Source: Plazaster borealis
Taxonomy: Eukaryota > Echinodermata > Asteroidea > Forcipulatida > Labidiasteridae
Assembly (NCBI GenBank): GCA_021014325.1
Contig: CM037470.1
Coordinates: 6,165,647-6,229,646 of the forward strand
DNA length: 64,000 nt
Direction: 5' to 3'
Made by a program: the position numbers and the translations under genes. The notes below the pieces were generated by a model. It was not told where the DNA came from and did no database searches. It saw only the letters and a program-made list of their open reading frames with translations. Shown in pieces: positions 10,282 to 21,044 of this stretch. Position 1 is the first letter of the stretch. Each line of letters starts with the position of its first letter.

Positions 10282-10780
10282 TAACGTGAGTACATGGAAT
10301 TACTCGTGAGTAACCATGGAATGTCACATGAGGAACCATGGAGTAACATGTGCGTAGCAACATAATGTCACGCGAGTAACCATGGAATGTCACGTGAGTA
10401 ACCATGGAATAACACGTGAGTAACACTAGAGGGTCACGTGAGTAACCATGTAATGTCACGTGAGTAACCATGGAGTAACATGTGAGTAGCAACATAATGT
10501 CACGCGAGTAACCATGGAATGTCACGTGAGTAACTATGTAATGTCACGTGAGTAACCATGGAGTAACATGTGAGTAGCAACATAATGTCACGCGAGTAAC
10601 CATGGAATGTCACGTGAGTAACATTGTAATGTCACATGAGGAACCATGGAATGTCACGTGAATAACCATGGAATGTCACATGAGTAACCAGTGGAATAAC
10701 ACGTAAGTGACAAAAGAATGTTACGCAAGGAAACATGGAATATCACTCGAGTGAGTAACTATGGAATGTGGCGTGAGTAT
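10282..10780. repeat. 22-bp minisatellite with CACGTG E-boxes
   Basis: About 22 units of consensus CATGGAATGTCACGTGAGTAAC. Three landmark variants (CATGGAGTAACATGTG) start at 10337, 10469 and 10557, spaced 132 and 88 bp, which are exact multiples of 22. This shows higher-order structure. Many units contain the palindromic E-box CACGTG and CCATGG. The 97-residue frame at 10232-10525 on the minus strand is a repeat translation. Confidence 0.95.
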
Positions 10781-11017
10781 GGCATCGTCCATAGTTTATC
10801 TCAGAGTGTATGCCTGCGAGTTTCAAGCAATTGCGAGAGTTTAAACTAATTTGTGGCATCACAAGACAACTGAGTATTCTGTAATGGAAACAATACTGTG
10901 CCGTTTCTGCCTAACACATGCCAGAAGCGAACAAGGCTTGGTTAGAGCTGGGGAAACTAAATGATGTTTTAAGCTTTGCATGGTATGGATTATAATAAGT
11001 AACTATTACAAGTCAAC

Positions 11018-11205
11018 TTGCGGGTACAACCAATTCAGTTTACATTTCATTTGGGAGGAGTGTTGGCTCTGAATAGACCCGTTGGTATGGTCTCGACGTT
11101 TCGAACAGTGTACTCTGCTCGTCTTCAGGAGAATTAGAAATTCGAGCAGAGTTTGTACTGTTCGAAACGTCGACACCTCACGGATTCTTTTCAGAGCCAG
11201 CACTT
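11018..11205. mobile_element. Hairpin repeat family I, copy I1
   Basis: It shares with 14018-14150 the blocks ACTTG.GGGTACAACCA, GGAG.AGTGTTGG.TCT and TCTCGACGTTTCGAACAGT...CTCTG.TCGTCTTCAGGA. In I1 the second block is followed by an inverted version (CGAGCAGAGT, CTGTTCGAAACGTCGAC, CAGAGCCAGCACT), making a foldback of about 130 bp. The motif style resembles Penelope-like element terminal repeats, but this assignment is tentative. Confidence 0.6.
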
Positions 11206-11210
11206 TCTTC

Positions 11211-11710
11211 TCACTTTGTCAAGAATTTAATCTGCTTAAACAAAGAAAAATGCTCAATATAAAGGAAATTTGGGTCATTTTGCTCTTGTAGGGATAACGA
11301 TTTTGATTGTTGGAAACATTTGTTAAAGGAGTAATTGAACATGAATGATCGATTCAATAAATCGACACTTCTTTTTAATGTGACAATTTATTTTCAAACT
11401 TTGGTAGCTGTTGATCCTGTGTCTCATGTCAGAAGACTGTCATCTTTGAGATAATTGTCCCCTCAATGGTCGGTTCTTTTTGTTTTGCCTCGATGAGTGA
11501 AACATTTAACATGGAAAGCACGTGCATAACCTTGCACAAGATCCCCTGAAAACACATAAATCGTTATTCGATGTTTGCCAAAAGACGTGACCATGTCCCC
11601 ATTTGAAGAATTTTGTTCACAAGCTATCTGAACGAGGGTGGCCTGTTTATTGAAAACTAGAGGGTTGGCATGAATCTGTCCTTCCCAAAACAGATGATGT
11701 ATCATAACAA
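11211..11710. other. Unassigned non-coding
   Basis: Contains an 80-residue minus-strand frame (11463-11705) with no motif. No repeat recognised. Confidence 0.5.
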
Positions 11711-12056
11711 TTTAATGAACACCGACAACATTGATAATTGTCAAAGATCCGCACTTTGATGTGACCCAACATAAACATGAAATAACAAACTTGTGAAAGT
11801 TTCAGCTTAATCGGTCATCGGAGTCACGAGAAAATAATGAAAACCTCCTTACACGTTTCAACCTTTTTTTAAACATCACTTTTTGAACTCACGAGATAAA
11901 CTAAGTGTTTTGCTCATTTCTTAAAACTATAGCATGTCAGGCAAAAACATTTCACGAGAAGTTTGTTACCATGACCACCTTTATGCCATGTAAGCTATGT
12001 GAAAATATGTGATAAATTATTTGTCTAGCTTTACCAATGTTGTCAGCATCCTTTAA
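11711..12056 (+). mobile_element. TTAA MITE family D, copy D1
   Basis: Near full length. The D-type left half has TGATAATTGTCAAAGATC, TGTGACCCAACATAAACATG, AATAACAAACTTGTGAAAG and TCGGTCATCGGAGTCACGAG. The right end is TGTCAGCATCCTTTAA. Its right TTAA is at the same time the left TTAA of element C2, so the two elements are joined without a spacer. Confidence 0.8.
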
Positions 12057-12425
12057 AGGTATTAAACGGGATTGGTAATGACAACAAACGACAGTTTCTT
12101 TTTTTAAGTCTGAAAGCTTACTGATTATGAAGTTCATACTAGAACCATTTTTTATGAGAAATATTTCCCTCTGAAATGAGGTTATATTCGAGGAAACTGT
12201 ATCTGAAAACCTTAAAAAAAGTACCGGCTGATTTCGGTTGTTACAACCAAAATTAAGGACAATGTGTTTACATGCTGAAAATTCTGCTTGGTTTTTCACT
12301 ATTTTCTCCTGACTCACACAACGGATTTCACAGATTTGTTAGTTCTTGTATGGTTGATCACACACAACATGAACACTGTCTGCTACTATTGTGTCAGCTC
12401 TACCAATCCCGTTTATTACCTTTAA
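12053..12425 (-). mobile_element. TTAA MITE family C, copy C2
   Basis: Best preserved C copy, in reverse orientation. The ends are TTAAAGGTATTAAACGGG, then ATTGGTAATGAC, against GTCAGCTCTACCAATCCCG and TTTATTACCTTTAA, so both arms match inwards for about 25 bp. Body blocks CTGAAAGCTTACTG, TTTCCCTCTGAAATG and GGTTGATCACACACAACATG match C1 and C3 in reverse. The 121- and 70-residue frames here are MITE translations. Confidence 0.85.
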
Positions 12426-12931
12426 CAACAAGTCGACCTCTTGTTTGTCTTTTCTCAAATAGAAACAATTCCGGAGTGGAATGACTTCTTTCGATGTAAA
12501 AGACCTTGTTCCTGGAAGCATTCATCTTATCCATACGCCCATTCACATGAACGTAATGAAACCGAGGCATAAAGGTAAAAATGGTTTGGATCCCTTTTTA
12601 TAAAATAAAAACAGTCAGCATTCAAAACTGCTGGCAGACGAGGACATAGCTAAGATGTTGGAAGAATAAACAAGATAGGTTTGCTTTTGAAGCACGGTTT
12701 TGTGAATAAAACTCTTGTTTGCCACTCATAATAATACAACCTGATGCAAAAACAGGTTCCAGATGGAACAATTTCACAAACTTTACGAAGAAACGGTGTT
12801 AACACGTCAATGGATTTCGGCAGTACAATTCCATTCCAATCCCCCAGTTTGAAATAAACATACAATCAACCTATAAGTTGGTTACAAGTGATCTTTTGAT
12901 CGGAAGTCGCTCATTACTATCCGTCATTGTG
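12426..12931. other. Unassigned non-coding
   Basis: Two short minus-strand frames (60 and 71 residues) lack recognisable motifs. They could be linked to the exon-like units that follow, but nothing shows this. Confidence 0.4.
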
Positions 12932-13147
12932 TCAACCATTGTTGTCGGACTTGCGTCGATCATATAATCTTTGTATTATACCTTCTAAGCAGATGTAAGA
13001 TATGTTGACAATCAGAAGAGCTATCATGACAAATACAAAAATGTCAAAGACAAACTGTTGAGCAAAGAACGACCTTCCCATCAAACTCTGCAAAATTCGC
13101 TTCAATATACAGTCGCGAATAGATGGGTCAATCTTTGTTTCGATCAT
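12932..13147 (-). pseudogene. Exon-like unit 1 with membrane-segment frame
   Basis: The minus-strand frame contains a strongly hydrophobic run (FVFDIFVFVMIALLIVNISY), suited to a transmembrane helix. It is preceded by a TTTTGCAG acceptor-like site (AG at 13088-13089) and followed by GAAG/GTATAAT, a donor-like site (GT at 12980-12981). This defines a possible exon of about 106 bp. Two diverged tandem copies follow. Family not recognised; a channel or transporter is possible. Without the rest of a gene this may be a duplicated, dead exon. Confidence 0.3.
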
Positions 13148-13315
13148 TCAGTCACTGTCATATCTTCAAAGCTACTTGTGTTGATAGTCAGAAAAGCTAT
13201 AATGTTAAAGATGCCATAGACAACTGTTAATATTGGAATGACCTTCCCATCAAACTCTGCAACTCCACTTCAGTATACAGTCGTGTCGATCATTGTGTCG
13301 ATCATTCAGTCATTG
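13148..13315 (-). pseudogene. Exon-like unit 2, decayed copy
   Basis: It aligns with 12932-13147 through CCTTCCCATCAAACTCTGCA, CAGTATACAGTCG and TCGATCATTCAGTCA. The acceptor-like GTTGCAG is kept. The donor is altered (GAAG/ATATG), and the hydrophobic frame is broken by changes such as the loss of the FVMIALL codons. Confidence 0.35.
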
Positions 13316-13445
13316 TGTCATACCTTCAAAGCATTGCAAGTTTTGTTGATAAGCAGTAAAGCTATCATGACAAAGATGCCGGAGACAACTTTTGTACATG
13401 GAATGACCTCCCCATTCACTGCTCAGTTCAAGTCTTTAAAATAAA
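13316..13445 (-). pseudogene. Exon-like unit 3, decayed copy
   Basis: It aligns with units 1 and 2 through ATACCTTCAAAGC, GCTATCATGACAAAGATGCC and GGAATGACCTCCCCATTCA. It keeps both the donor-like GAAG/GTATGA and an acceptor-like GAGCAG. The frame equivalent to unit 1 reads FVMIALLI, then diverges. Confidence 0.35.
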
Positions 13446-14017
13446 CAACACAAACTTTGCCACATTTTTTGTCGTGCAGCAGTAACCGGTTTAGCTGCAT
13501 ACACTACATTGATTAAAATGTGCGAGCTATTAGAACTATGTATTATTAATGTTTTGCTCAATGAAAGTTGTTTTCTCACATGGGCATGGTCAAGACTTAA
13601 AGACAGAGTTCAGAATTGGTAAAACGAAACTGTTTAGATCTTCAAGCCCTGTAAGTTCATACCAGTATCACTCCTCCAGGGAAAACGTACATGTCTCAAA
13701 AAGAAAAAACTATCCAAGACGAGAAGATAGCATGTGAAGACTCCCCAAATCACCGTTACGAAATGGTCCTGATATGAGTACAGAGTCGATGACAAAAATC
13801 GAACCATTTTGTAGTTGGCGTTTTCACCCAAACTTGACCAACGAATTTGATGATTTCTGTACAGGTCGTTTGGATGGTGCTTCTTTTTCTTACATTATAA
13901 AGATGGGTGGGAATGAATTGACTTTTCAAAAAACCAATGAAGTTTCAATTGTTGCATGTTACGGTACAACACCCTGATTTAGGTGCAACGACCTTCACAC
14001 CTATGAGAAAAACTGTA
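13446..14017. other. Unassigned non-coding
   Basis: Three overlapping frames of 62 to 67 residues without motifs or good splice context. No repeat recognised. Confidence 0.5.
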
Positions 14018-14150
14018 GTAGAAAACTTGTGGGTACAACCATGTATAAAACTCCTTTTGGAGAAGTGTTGGTTCTAAGAAGAACCAGTGTTGTCTCGACG
14101 TTTCGAACAGTATACTCTGTTCGTCTTCAGGAAAACCATGTTTTACCATT
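14018..14150. mobile_element. Hairpin repeat family I, copy I2
   Basis: The second copy of the family seen at 11018-11205: AACTTGTGGGTACAACCATG, GGAGAAGTGTTGGTTCT, then TCTCGACGTTTCGAACAG pairing with CTGTTCGTCTTCAG. It lacks the large inverted extension of I1. The 98-residue frame beginning here runs out of the repeat; its later part has a CPLC-type cysteine pair only. Confidence 0.6.
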
Positions 14151-14627
14151 AGCATTACTTGACATCAATCACAACGTTAAATGGGCATATTTACGTAACT
14201 TGACAAGAAAATGTCCTCTTTGCAGAAGAGAATTAATCGAGTTATACAAATGTTTGGGATTTGAAGTAGAAGGAGCGATCTTCAGGGAATATTTCAGTGG
14301 GAAATTATACATTAATCCACGGTAGATGTAAAGCCGGTGTTTAGCACTCGGGTCTATTCTTAATCAAGTGTTGATACGCCGTCAATCTATCATCCTTGTG
14401 GAATTCTGATTAAATTACACAACGTCGCCTGTACCAAATGCCAGTTGAAAACTTGCTTCTTCTCCCCCTCCTGTAGGTTCCTCTGGAACTCACCCCCCCC
14501 CCCACCGAAGTCTGCCTTTTTTCATTGCCATGGACTGATCAGACGAGCTTCCCCATTGGTTGTTTTGCCAGCTACTAACTTGCACGGCCAATTGCTAGAG
14601 TGACGTTGTCGTGTCCTGTTACTTCAG
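14151..14627. other. Unassigned, with poly-C run
   Basis: Contains a C run at about 14492-14502, and GC rises to the right toward the possible exon. No gene otherwise. Confidence 0.4.
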
Positions 14628-14783
14628 TCAGTTAGTCGCAGCAGAGTCAAGGAAGTACCACAACCTGTTGACTACGTCCCGTCTGTATATGGAATCTTTC
14701 CCTCAGCACTAAAGAAAACCCCAATCGTCTCTTCCACTTCAAACCCCCGATCGTCTGATTCACCGATGGACAAGTTAGTGAAG
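14628..14783 (+). CDS. Possible coding exon with GTGAGT donor (unconfirmed)
   Basis: A 156-bp open segment lies between a pyrimidine-rich acceptor-like site (CCTGTTACTTCAG, AG at 14626-14627) and AAG/GTGAGT, a consensus donor (GT at 14784). It is 52 codons in phase, so both ends would be phase 0. The translation contains KEVPQPVDYVPSVYGIFP and ends with SSDSPMDKLVK. It is Ser/Pro-rich with mixed composition, unlike the repeat frames nearby. Family not recognised. A start at the internal ATG (MDKLVK) of a first exon is an alternative. The GC-rich sequence just downstream would suit a 5' gene region. No partner exon was found. Confidence 0.25.
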
Positions 14784-15851
14784 GTGAGTACATGTTTATC
14801 TTTTTTCCCCACCATCAAAAAGTTTACCGTTTTGGGGGCAAGGCAAGTTTTTTCCCGGCAACCCGGTCGGGGTGAGTTTTGTTTCCCCCGCGTACCGTGT
14901 TGCGCGACGGCTACCAACCCTGCCGCTTAGCGTGTGCTCGAGACTGACAGAGAGGGGAAGAATGGATGTTTTTGCAGGCAGTCGATGTTTTGGCTTGGCC
15001 ACACGGGATATCCTCTGCCGGTTTCCTCACGGTTGTTTTCCGTTGGGATAGCTAGAACAGACAATGGGATGGACTCTTAATATCCCCGGGTGGTACAGGA
15101 TATAGCATTAGCTTTGGGCGCTACATAGGCTTGTTCTTGTACAAAAATATCATTGTCTCTACCGCCGGACCCAAAACAGCCTGTAACTGTTTTAGATTAT
15201 GGCTAATAATTTTGTAGATTAGAACTTGTTGCATGAAGTTTGGTCTGAAGGTTGTTGTGAATCTTTTGAAGCAACTGAACTATTGGACGAACTTCATTTC
15301 GTTGAACTTTTCGTTGTGTCGTTGTTGTGCCAGTTGCGTTTTCTGATTACATTAGAAGTAAATTCGTTCCTCTGGTACTTCATTACTTAATTTTGTTTTC
15401 TGTTAAATTCCCGTTTATAGAAAGGAAGATATGCTGAACACAATTAAACCAATTCCACTATTTCGTATATCGATGCTCTTCCATCATTTTAGTCTTAAAA
15501 GTTAGTACAAATAACAACCGTTTTTCCTTGTTTTCTCATTTATATTGAGTACTATGTCATGACTTTAACATTATTGGGTCACTAAGTTTAGCTTTAACAA
15601 AGTTTTATTACATTCAAATTCACTTTGGTTTTGATGAAATCTGATGTGACCTTCTGTAATATAGCCACGGTATGGCTAATTTTGTTTTGTACTAAAAACG
15701 GTCACTAGCTTTGAAGTGAACATCGGCATTATACCTCACTGGAAAAAAAATCATATTAAGTATTTTTTTTTGGTACAAACTGATTATGAATGTTGTAATG
15801 ATAATTGTCATCAGTGGTTTATTCTATCGGCATGAGGTAATAACATGTTAC
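14784..15851. other. GC-rich shoulder then AT-rich non-coding
   Basis: 14820-15060 is GC/CpG-rich (for example GCAACCCGGTCGGGGTGAG) and could be intron-1 or promoter sequence if the neighbouring exon is real. The rest is AT-rich with no repeat recognised. Confidence 0.4.
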
Positions 15852-15992
15852 CCTTACACCGATGTGTATTAAGCACTGCGTATTCAGTACTTTTCTATGA
15901 CCGGTGAACAAAATTGCTGTGTTTTAATTGTTTGTTTCACAGGACTTGGGAAAGTACTGAGTATACAGTGCTTTACACACATCGGTGTAAGG
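15852..15992. mobile_element. Foldback MITE U
   Basis: 141-bp element with long inverted arms. Left: CCTTACACCGATGTGT, AAGCACTG, TCAGTACTTT. Right, reversed: CCTTACACCGATGTGTGTAA, AGCACTGTATACTCAGTAC. About 45 bp pair with few mismatches. No open frame. Only one copy in the window. Confidence 0.8.
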
Positions 15993-17813
15993 ACGAAAAA
16001 CAAATAATCTTCTTTATCCCCGATGCAAAATTAAAAGGTGATAACATGTTGTGATGCACATGCATGTGTTGTAAATTAGGTAATGTCTAGTCCATATCCA
16101 TTAGTGTCATGCAATTATCAATATTTAAAACCTAATCTCGAAACAATACTGACAAAGGGTGCAAGAAACCCTTAACAAAAGCACAAGTTCGTCTTGAAGT
16201 GAAGTTTTGAGGTCTAGTGAAAAGCCAAAGTAATTATGGAAACTAAAGATTTTGTAAATATTATTCTTTAAGGAGTCTTTAAAAACTACCTTCGGCTAGA
16301 GAAATTGCAGCGGTTAACCCTAACCGTTCAAATAGGCAGTTATTGTTGATGTCTTTTTGTTGTTGCTGTAATTCTATAAAATGTGTAACTATTCCGTGTT
16401 TGTCCCCAAACCCTGTGCTTACAGAGTGTAATTTTCATGTTAGCCAAAAAGTTGTAAAGACATTTCTCAATCACCGTACATAATGACAGCAAAACCTCCG
16501 CAAGGCAAATCAGAAAAAAATGAATAAGCTATTCATGATTAATTAATTATTTATTTTGGTTTAAAACACACAAAATGGTCGGTAGTATCACAAGGCAATA
16601 CTAAAAATGGCATGCTCAGAAAATAAAACACTAAGTATTACACAGACACTGAAAAAAAAAAACCAACCAAAATCCGGACCAGAAATACCCCAAATATTAC
16701 TCTGATTAAAATACAAACTTGCAAAAGTAAAAGTAATCACAAAGTAGAAGAATTACAAGATACACTTGTAGGCCTACATAAAAAGGGTTTAAAAAATAGA
16801 ATAGACGTTCATACAATAACTATTGGCTATTAATCATGCAAATGTTCATTATATGTGAATATATTGAGAGTGGCATTCCATTACATAAAACTGTGCCGTT
16901 GAACATGTATACATGTTTATTTTTTCACCAACCCCACATCACCCTGCGTGTTAAGTGTGTTGGCCGATAGCTCCCTCGAGATTGATTGCTTGACGGCATC
17001 CGTTCTCGCTTTTCCAGACCCGTTTTTTCCTTGTTCCTCCCCCATGAAAGTTTCAGATATTTCCCGGACTGAGTCGCGGACTGTGTCGGACTCACGTCTC
17101 GACTTTCAACGCTGAACGGACCTGGGTCGGGAATTCTTCGCGCGGGATCTGAACACGGAGGTGTTTTACAGGGGAAAACGAAAGTGTTAAACGAATCAAT
17201 AGAGCTCCAATAAACTAGTTTCTATTTGTTAGAACAATGTTTAATTATAATGTTTGGAAAACAGTTATGTTTTCTTTCTCTGAACAAGCTTGGAAAGATA
17301 CGAAGTTGAAAACATTCGCAACAACAAAAACTAGGAGAAAATGACCGACCGAATAAGCTGTTGCTGTCTGCACCATCTGATGGTCGAAACGAAACTTATT
17401 TTTCATTGTGAATTGTCTTTCCTACCACCACTGCTGTCACAGATAATACCGACTTAGATTGACCTCAAATACCATCATTATGTGCGCAACAACTGTGCTC
17501 AAAGAGGTGGATAAAAAGTAGCAGGAAGGGTCGAGATGTTCAATTGTATGAGACAAAATAGCACTTAGTCTTTCCTATAAAAATAACCAATAAACAGACA
17601 ACCACTGTGAGTCATTTGACTGCTCTTATTTATACTAATTTCGTTCGTATTCATTTATTCATTGGTTAGTTGTTTTTTTGGCGTGAATTTTGTTGTTGAA
17701 TCCACTGCGAATTATTCAATGATTAATACTGCTTTGGTGGCGGCTGCCGACCAACTACTTGTGACTTTTATTTTGATTTTAAAACCTACAAAATGGCACT
17801 GACACCAATCAAT
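15993..17813. other. Long AT-rich non-coding stretch with one GC-rich patch
   Basis: Mostly AT-rich and free of long frames. A GC-rich patch at about 16960-17180 (TCGCGGACTGTGTCGGACTC, TTCTTCGCGCGGGATCTG) stands out and may be a regulatory element or an old exon. Nothing diagnostic. Confidence 0.5.
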
Positions 17814-18181
17814 TTAAAGGCACTGAACACGTTTGGAGATTGTCAAAGATCATTGTTTTCACTTGGTGTATCCCAACATATGCATAAAATAACAAGCCTG
17901 TGAAAATATGGGCTCAATTGGTCATCGAAGTTGCAAGAAAATGATGAAAGAAAAAACACCCTTGTTGTACAACTTTGTGTGCTTTGAGATAGGAATAAAA
18001 ACTTCTTGCAAGAAGTTGTTTTAGTGAGAAATGACCTCTTTCTCAAAAACTACGTTATTTCAGAGGGAGTCGTTTCCTACAATGTTTTGTACTATCAACA
18101 GCTCTCCGTTGCTTGTTATCAAGTAAGTTTTTATGCTAATATTTGTTTTGAGTCATTACCAAACGTGTACGATACCTTTAA
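17814..18181 (+). mobile_element. TTAA MITE family A, copy A2
   Basis: TTAAAGGCACTGAACACG left end and CGTGTACGATACCTTTAA right end. The CCTGTGAAAA box lies 83 bp from the left TTAA. The central palindrome is AACTTCTTGCAAGAAGTT. The right half is of the GAGTCATTACC subtype also seen in A5, A8, A9 and A10. Confidence 0.9.
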
Positions 18182-19077
18182 TAATGGCATATGTTTCCAT
18201 TCCATTGTCGAGAAATTTGTGTGTAAATTCGACCATATATTTCGTCTAACACAACATTATGGTAAAAATAGAAACACACACCAGCTCAGATTTCCATGCA
18301 AACTCTGAAAAAGGGTGAATTTATTTACCACATTCTGAAATCGTTTAATTCGTATAGTCCCTCAATTCAGAAATTATTATAAAATCTCACCAAGTGCAGA
18401 AATGCTACACACCGAAAAAAACACAAGTGCAAAAGTAGCTCTAGATGAATTTACAAGAGCTGTTCACACACACATACAGGTAAACAAGCTGGGAAACCCA
18501 TTGTGCCGGCCAACCTAGTTCATGAAGATTGCTATTTTCGGCCACACTTCCTTTTTGATACACGTATTCTTATCTGGTTAGTTCGATATCTTCCACATGC
18601 AGATGTTCACCGAAGCTTTGGCAGAGTCTACGGTAGCATAACACACATTGTATGCTAGCATATCATATGAACCTATCATGCATGTATATAACGGCATTTG
18701 CTATCAGGGTTACACGGTTTAAATATGTCCCAACGAAACTGCAGTTGAGGTATAGCATCGGTGTGAATGTCACAATAAACCCTGTTTGTTTGATTGGTTT
18801 CATTGGATCAATTTACTTTTTACTTTGTTTAAAGTTTATTTTATTATTTAACTGCTCGAATGGTGTAAATTCCTAAACACTCTTCATCTATAATTATTGT
18901 ACTAAAACAGCTCCAAAATTGCTTGTGGTTCTTTCAGTCTGTATTCGATTTGTGGACACACAATTAGTTCCAACATTGGTAATGTTGGCAACAATTATGA
19001 ATTACGACAGACCGCGACATTGATTTTGAGTGTGTGCCGGTCACAAACAAACCGGGGACCTAAAACAAAAGAGAGTG
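18182..19077. other. Unassigned non-coding
   Basis: One 74-residue frame at 18652-18876 with a hydrophobic tail and no motif. No repeats recognised. Confidence 0.5.
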
Positions 19078-19330
19078 CCTGTTACAATTCGGTGTAACCC
19101 CACCCCGAAATAAAAGACTTTGGAGAGGTTGTTGGAATAACTTTTGCTTGACCCAGATGACCCGGAATCTGTGTAAAAATGACCCAGGAATGTGACAAAC
19201 TGATGCTGAATCCGAGTTAAAATTCAATTTTTTTATAACCAGTTTCCGGGTTAGCCTGATCCAGAAAAGGGCCATGTTCCCATGACCCCGGAATCCGGGT
19301 CAACCCCGATTCAGGAGTTTTAGATTGTAT
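19078..19330. mobile_element. GGGTCA-type element, copy G2
   Basis: It carries the same style of subunits as G1: GACCCGGAATC, CCGGGTTAGCCTGATCCAGA, CCCGGAATCCGGGTCAACCC, and the terminal CAGGAGTTTTAGATTGTAT. The left end is less clear than in G1. The frame at 19060-19275 on the minus strand is a repeat translation similar to the one inside G1. Confidence 0.65.
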
Positions 19331-19352
19331 CATTATCTTTGAATCTTTGAGC

Positions 19353-19706
19353 TAAAGGCACTGTACACGTTTGGTAATTACTCAAAATATATATTAGCAT
19401 AAACACTGACTTGGTAACGAGCAACAGAGAGCTGTTGAGAGTATAAAACATTGTGAGAAACAACTCCCTCTGAAGTAACATAGTTTTTGAGAAAGAGGTA
19501 ATTTCTCATAAAAAAAAAAAAGAATTCTTGCAAGAAGTTTTTATTCCTATCTGAAAGCACACAAATTTGTACAACAAGGGTGTTTTTTCTTTCATCATTT
19601 TCTTGCAACTTCGATGACCAATTGAGCCCAAATTTTCACAGGCTTGTTATTTTATGCATATGAGAACGCTGGTCTTTGACAATTACCAAACGTGTACGAT
19701 GCCTTA
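19353..19706 (-). mobile_element. TTAA MITE family A, copy A3
   Basis: Reverse-oriented. Left end CTAAAGGCACTGTACACG, right end ACGTGTACGATGCCTTAA. The part equivalent to CTTGGTGTATCCCAAC is deleted, shortening the element to 354 bp. The central hairpin is expanded by an A run (AAAAAGAATTCTTGCAAGAAG). Confidence 0.88.
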
Positions 19707-20284
19707 AAGTATCAACATTGGTGTCATCTGCTGCCTTGTTTAATGTACTCCGTTTTAATCAATTCGTGTCTGAACTGAATTGTTTTGAAATGATATGCTA
19801 CTATAGTAACATATTTCCAAATTAAATCAGTTCAGATACATATTTAATTCCATGCTTTTATGAGAAAAAACAACAAATACATGTCATGATGGAGTAATCA
19901 TAACAACAAATGGTTGATAATTGTTATTGGTGCTTGTATACTCTCTTTGAATCAAGATAAGGTACAACATTGCAACTAGAACCGCTGTTTATGTAGATAA
20001 AGAGTGAGTACATTCAAACTTAATGGCAATCTTTTGCAGTACACTATGTTTGTTGATTGGAAGACAACGAAGTTGTGGCTAGATTACAATGAACTGTTAT
20101 GATTAGCAGCAAGACTCATCCAAACCAATAAATAGTCATCTAGTTCCTCTGTTTCGGTTTCGACATTTAGGGTGTTTAACAATTAGTTATACATATTTGT
20201 TTCTCCACCTGTTACTTCTCTACATGCTCACCAGCCGTACGTAAAAAAAACACACCCAGAAAACACCCCCCAAAAAACCACAAA
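19707..20284. other. Unassigned non-coding
   Basis: AT-rich with no frame or repeat recognised until the CAAA/CAA tract. Confidence 0.5.
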
Positions 20285-20455
20285 AAACCACACACAAAAC
20301 TCAAAACAAAAACCAAACCAAACAAACAAACAAACAAACAAACAAAAAACCAGAGAGACAACAACAACAACAACAACAATACACACGAAAAACAAACAAC
20401 AACAACAACAACAACAATAACAGCAACAACAACAACAACAACAACAACAATGATA
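20245..20455. repeat. CAAA/CAA low-complexity tract
   Basis: A/C-only sequence moving from CCAAAAAAC to (CAAA)n, then (CAA)n with few interruptions. The Cys/Val-rich minus-strand frame at 20228-20545 is an artefact of it. Confidence 0.9.
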
Positions 20456-20763
20456 ATAAAAATTATTTAATTTATAAGGCGCCAATTCCAGACGAGGCTG
20501 TTCAAAGGCGCACGACAATGTACAATACAAAATAAGTAGAACCACTGAAAATTACGCATTAGAATAATAAAAAATACAGCGAGAAGATTTGTAACCATAG
20601 CAATGAAGGGGCATACAAATATACAATACACATTTTAATAGGAAAAGAAAACCAAAATATGAAAGCTCTAAATAGTTAGGCAAAGTTACATTTTATGTAC
20701 ATGGTATTTTAACATTGAATGCTTTCTTGAAAAGAAACGTTTTCAGCTGACATTTAATTTTTT
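20456..20763 (-). repeat. Retroposon 3'-tail-like sequence
   Basis: On the minus strand it ends with GCGCC...TTATAAATTAAATAATTTTTATTATC. This recalls the 'GCGCTTTATAA + (ATT)n' ends of invertebrate CR1/L2-type retroposons, as at 23687-23975. The segment AAGAAACGTTTTCAGCTGACA is also repeat-like. It is sandwiched between two CAA-type tracts. Assignment is weak. Confidence 0.35.
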
Positions 20764-20764
20764 T

Positions 20765-20768
20765 TTAA

Positions 20769-20800
<32 letters not shown>

Positions 20801-20915
20801 GCAACAGCAACAGCAACAGCAAAAGCAACAGCAGCAACAGTAGCAAAAGCAGCAGCAGAGCAGCAGCAGCAGAAGCAGCAGCATAAACAGCAGAAACAGC
20901 AGCATAAGCAGCAGA

Positions 20916-20947
<32 letters not shown>

Positions 20948-20998
20948 TAACATCAACAACAACAAAAACAAAAGCAAAGCAACAAAAACAAGCAAACA
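20765..20998. repeat. (CAA)n/(CAG)n trinucleotide tract
   Basis: About 230 bp of CAR triplets: a pure CAA block, then mixed CAG/CAA/AAG. In one plus frame it would read poly-Gln with stops. In minus frames it gives Leu/Ala/Val runs, which explains the 122- and 76-residue frames. It is not coding. Confidence 0.95.
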
Positions 20999-21044
20999 AG
21001 TAAATTGTCAAACTAGAAAAAGAAATGTTCCTCATAATTGTTGA

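Noticed and set aside
10282..10780. CRISPR-like regular repeats
   Set aside because: Units are directly contiguous without unique spacers, and the context is eukaryotic; it is a minisatellite.
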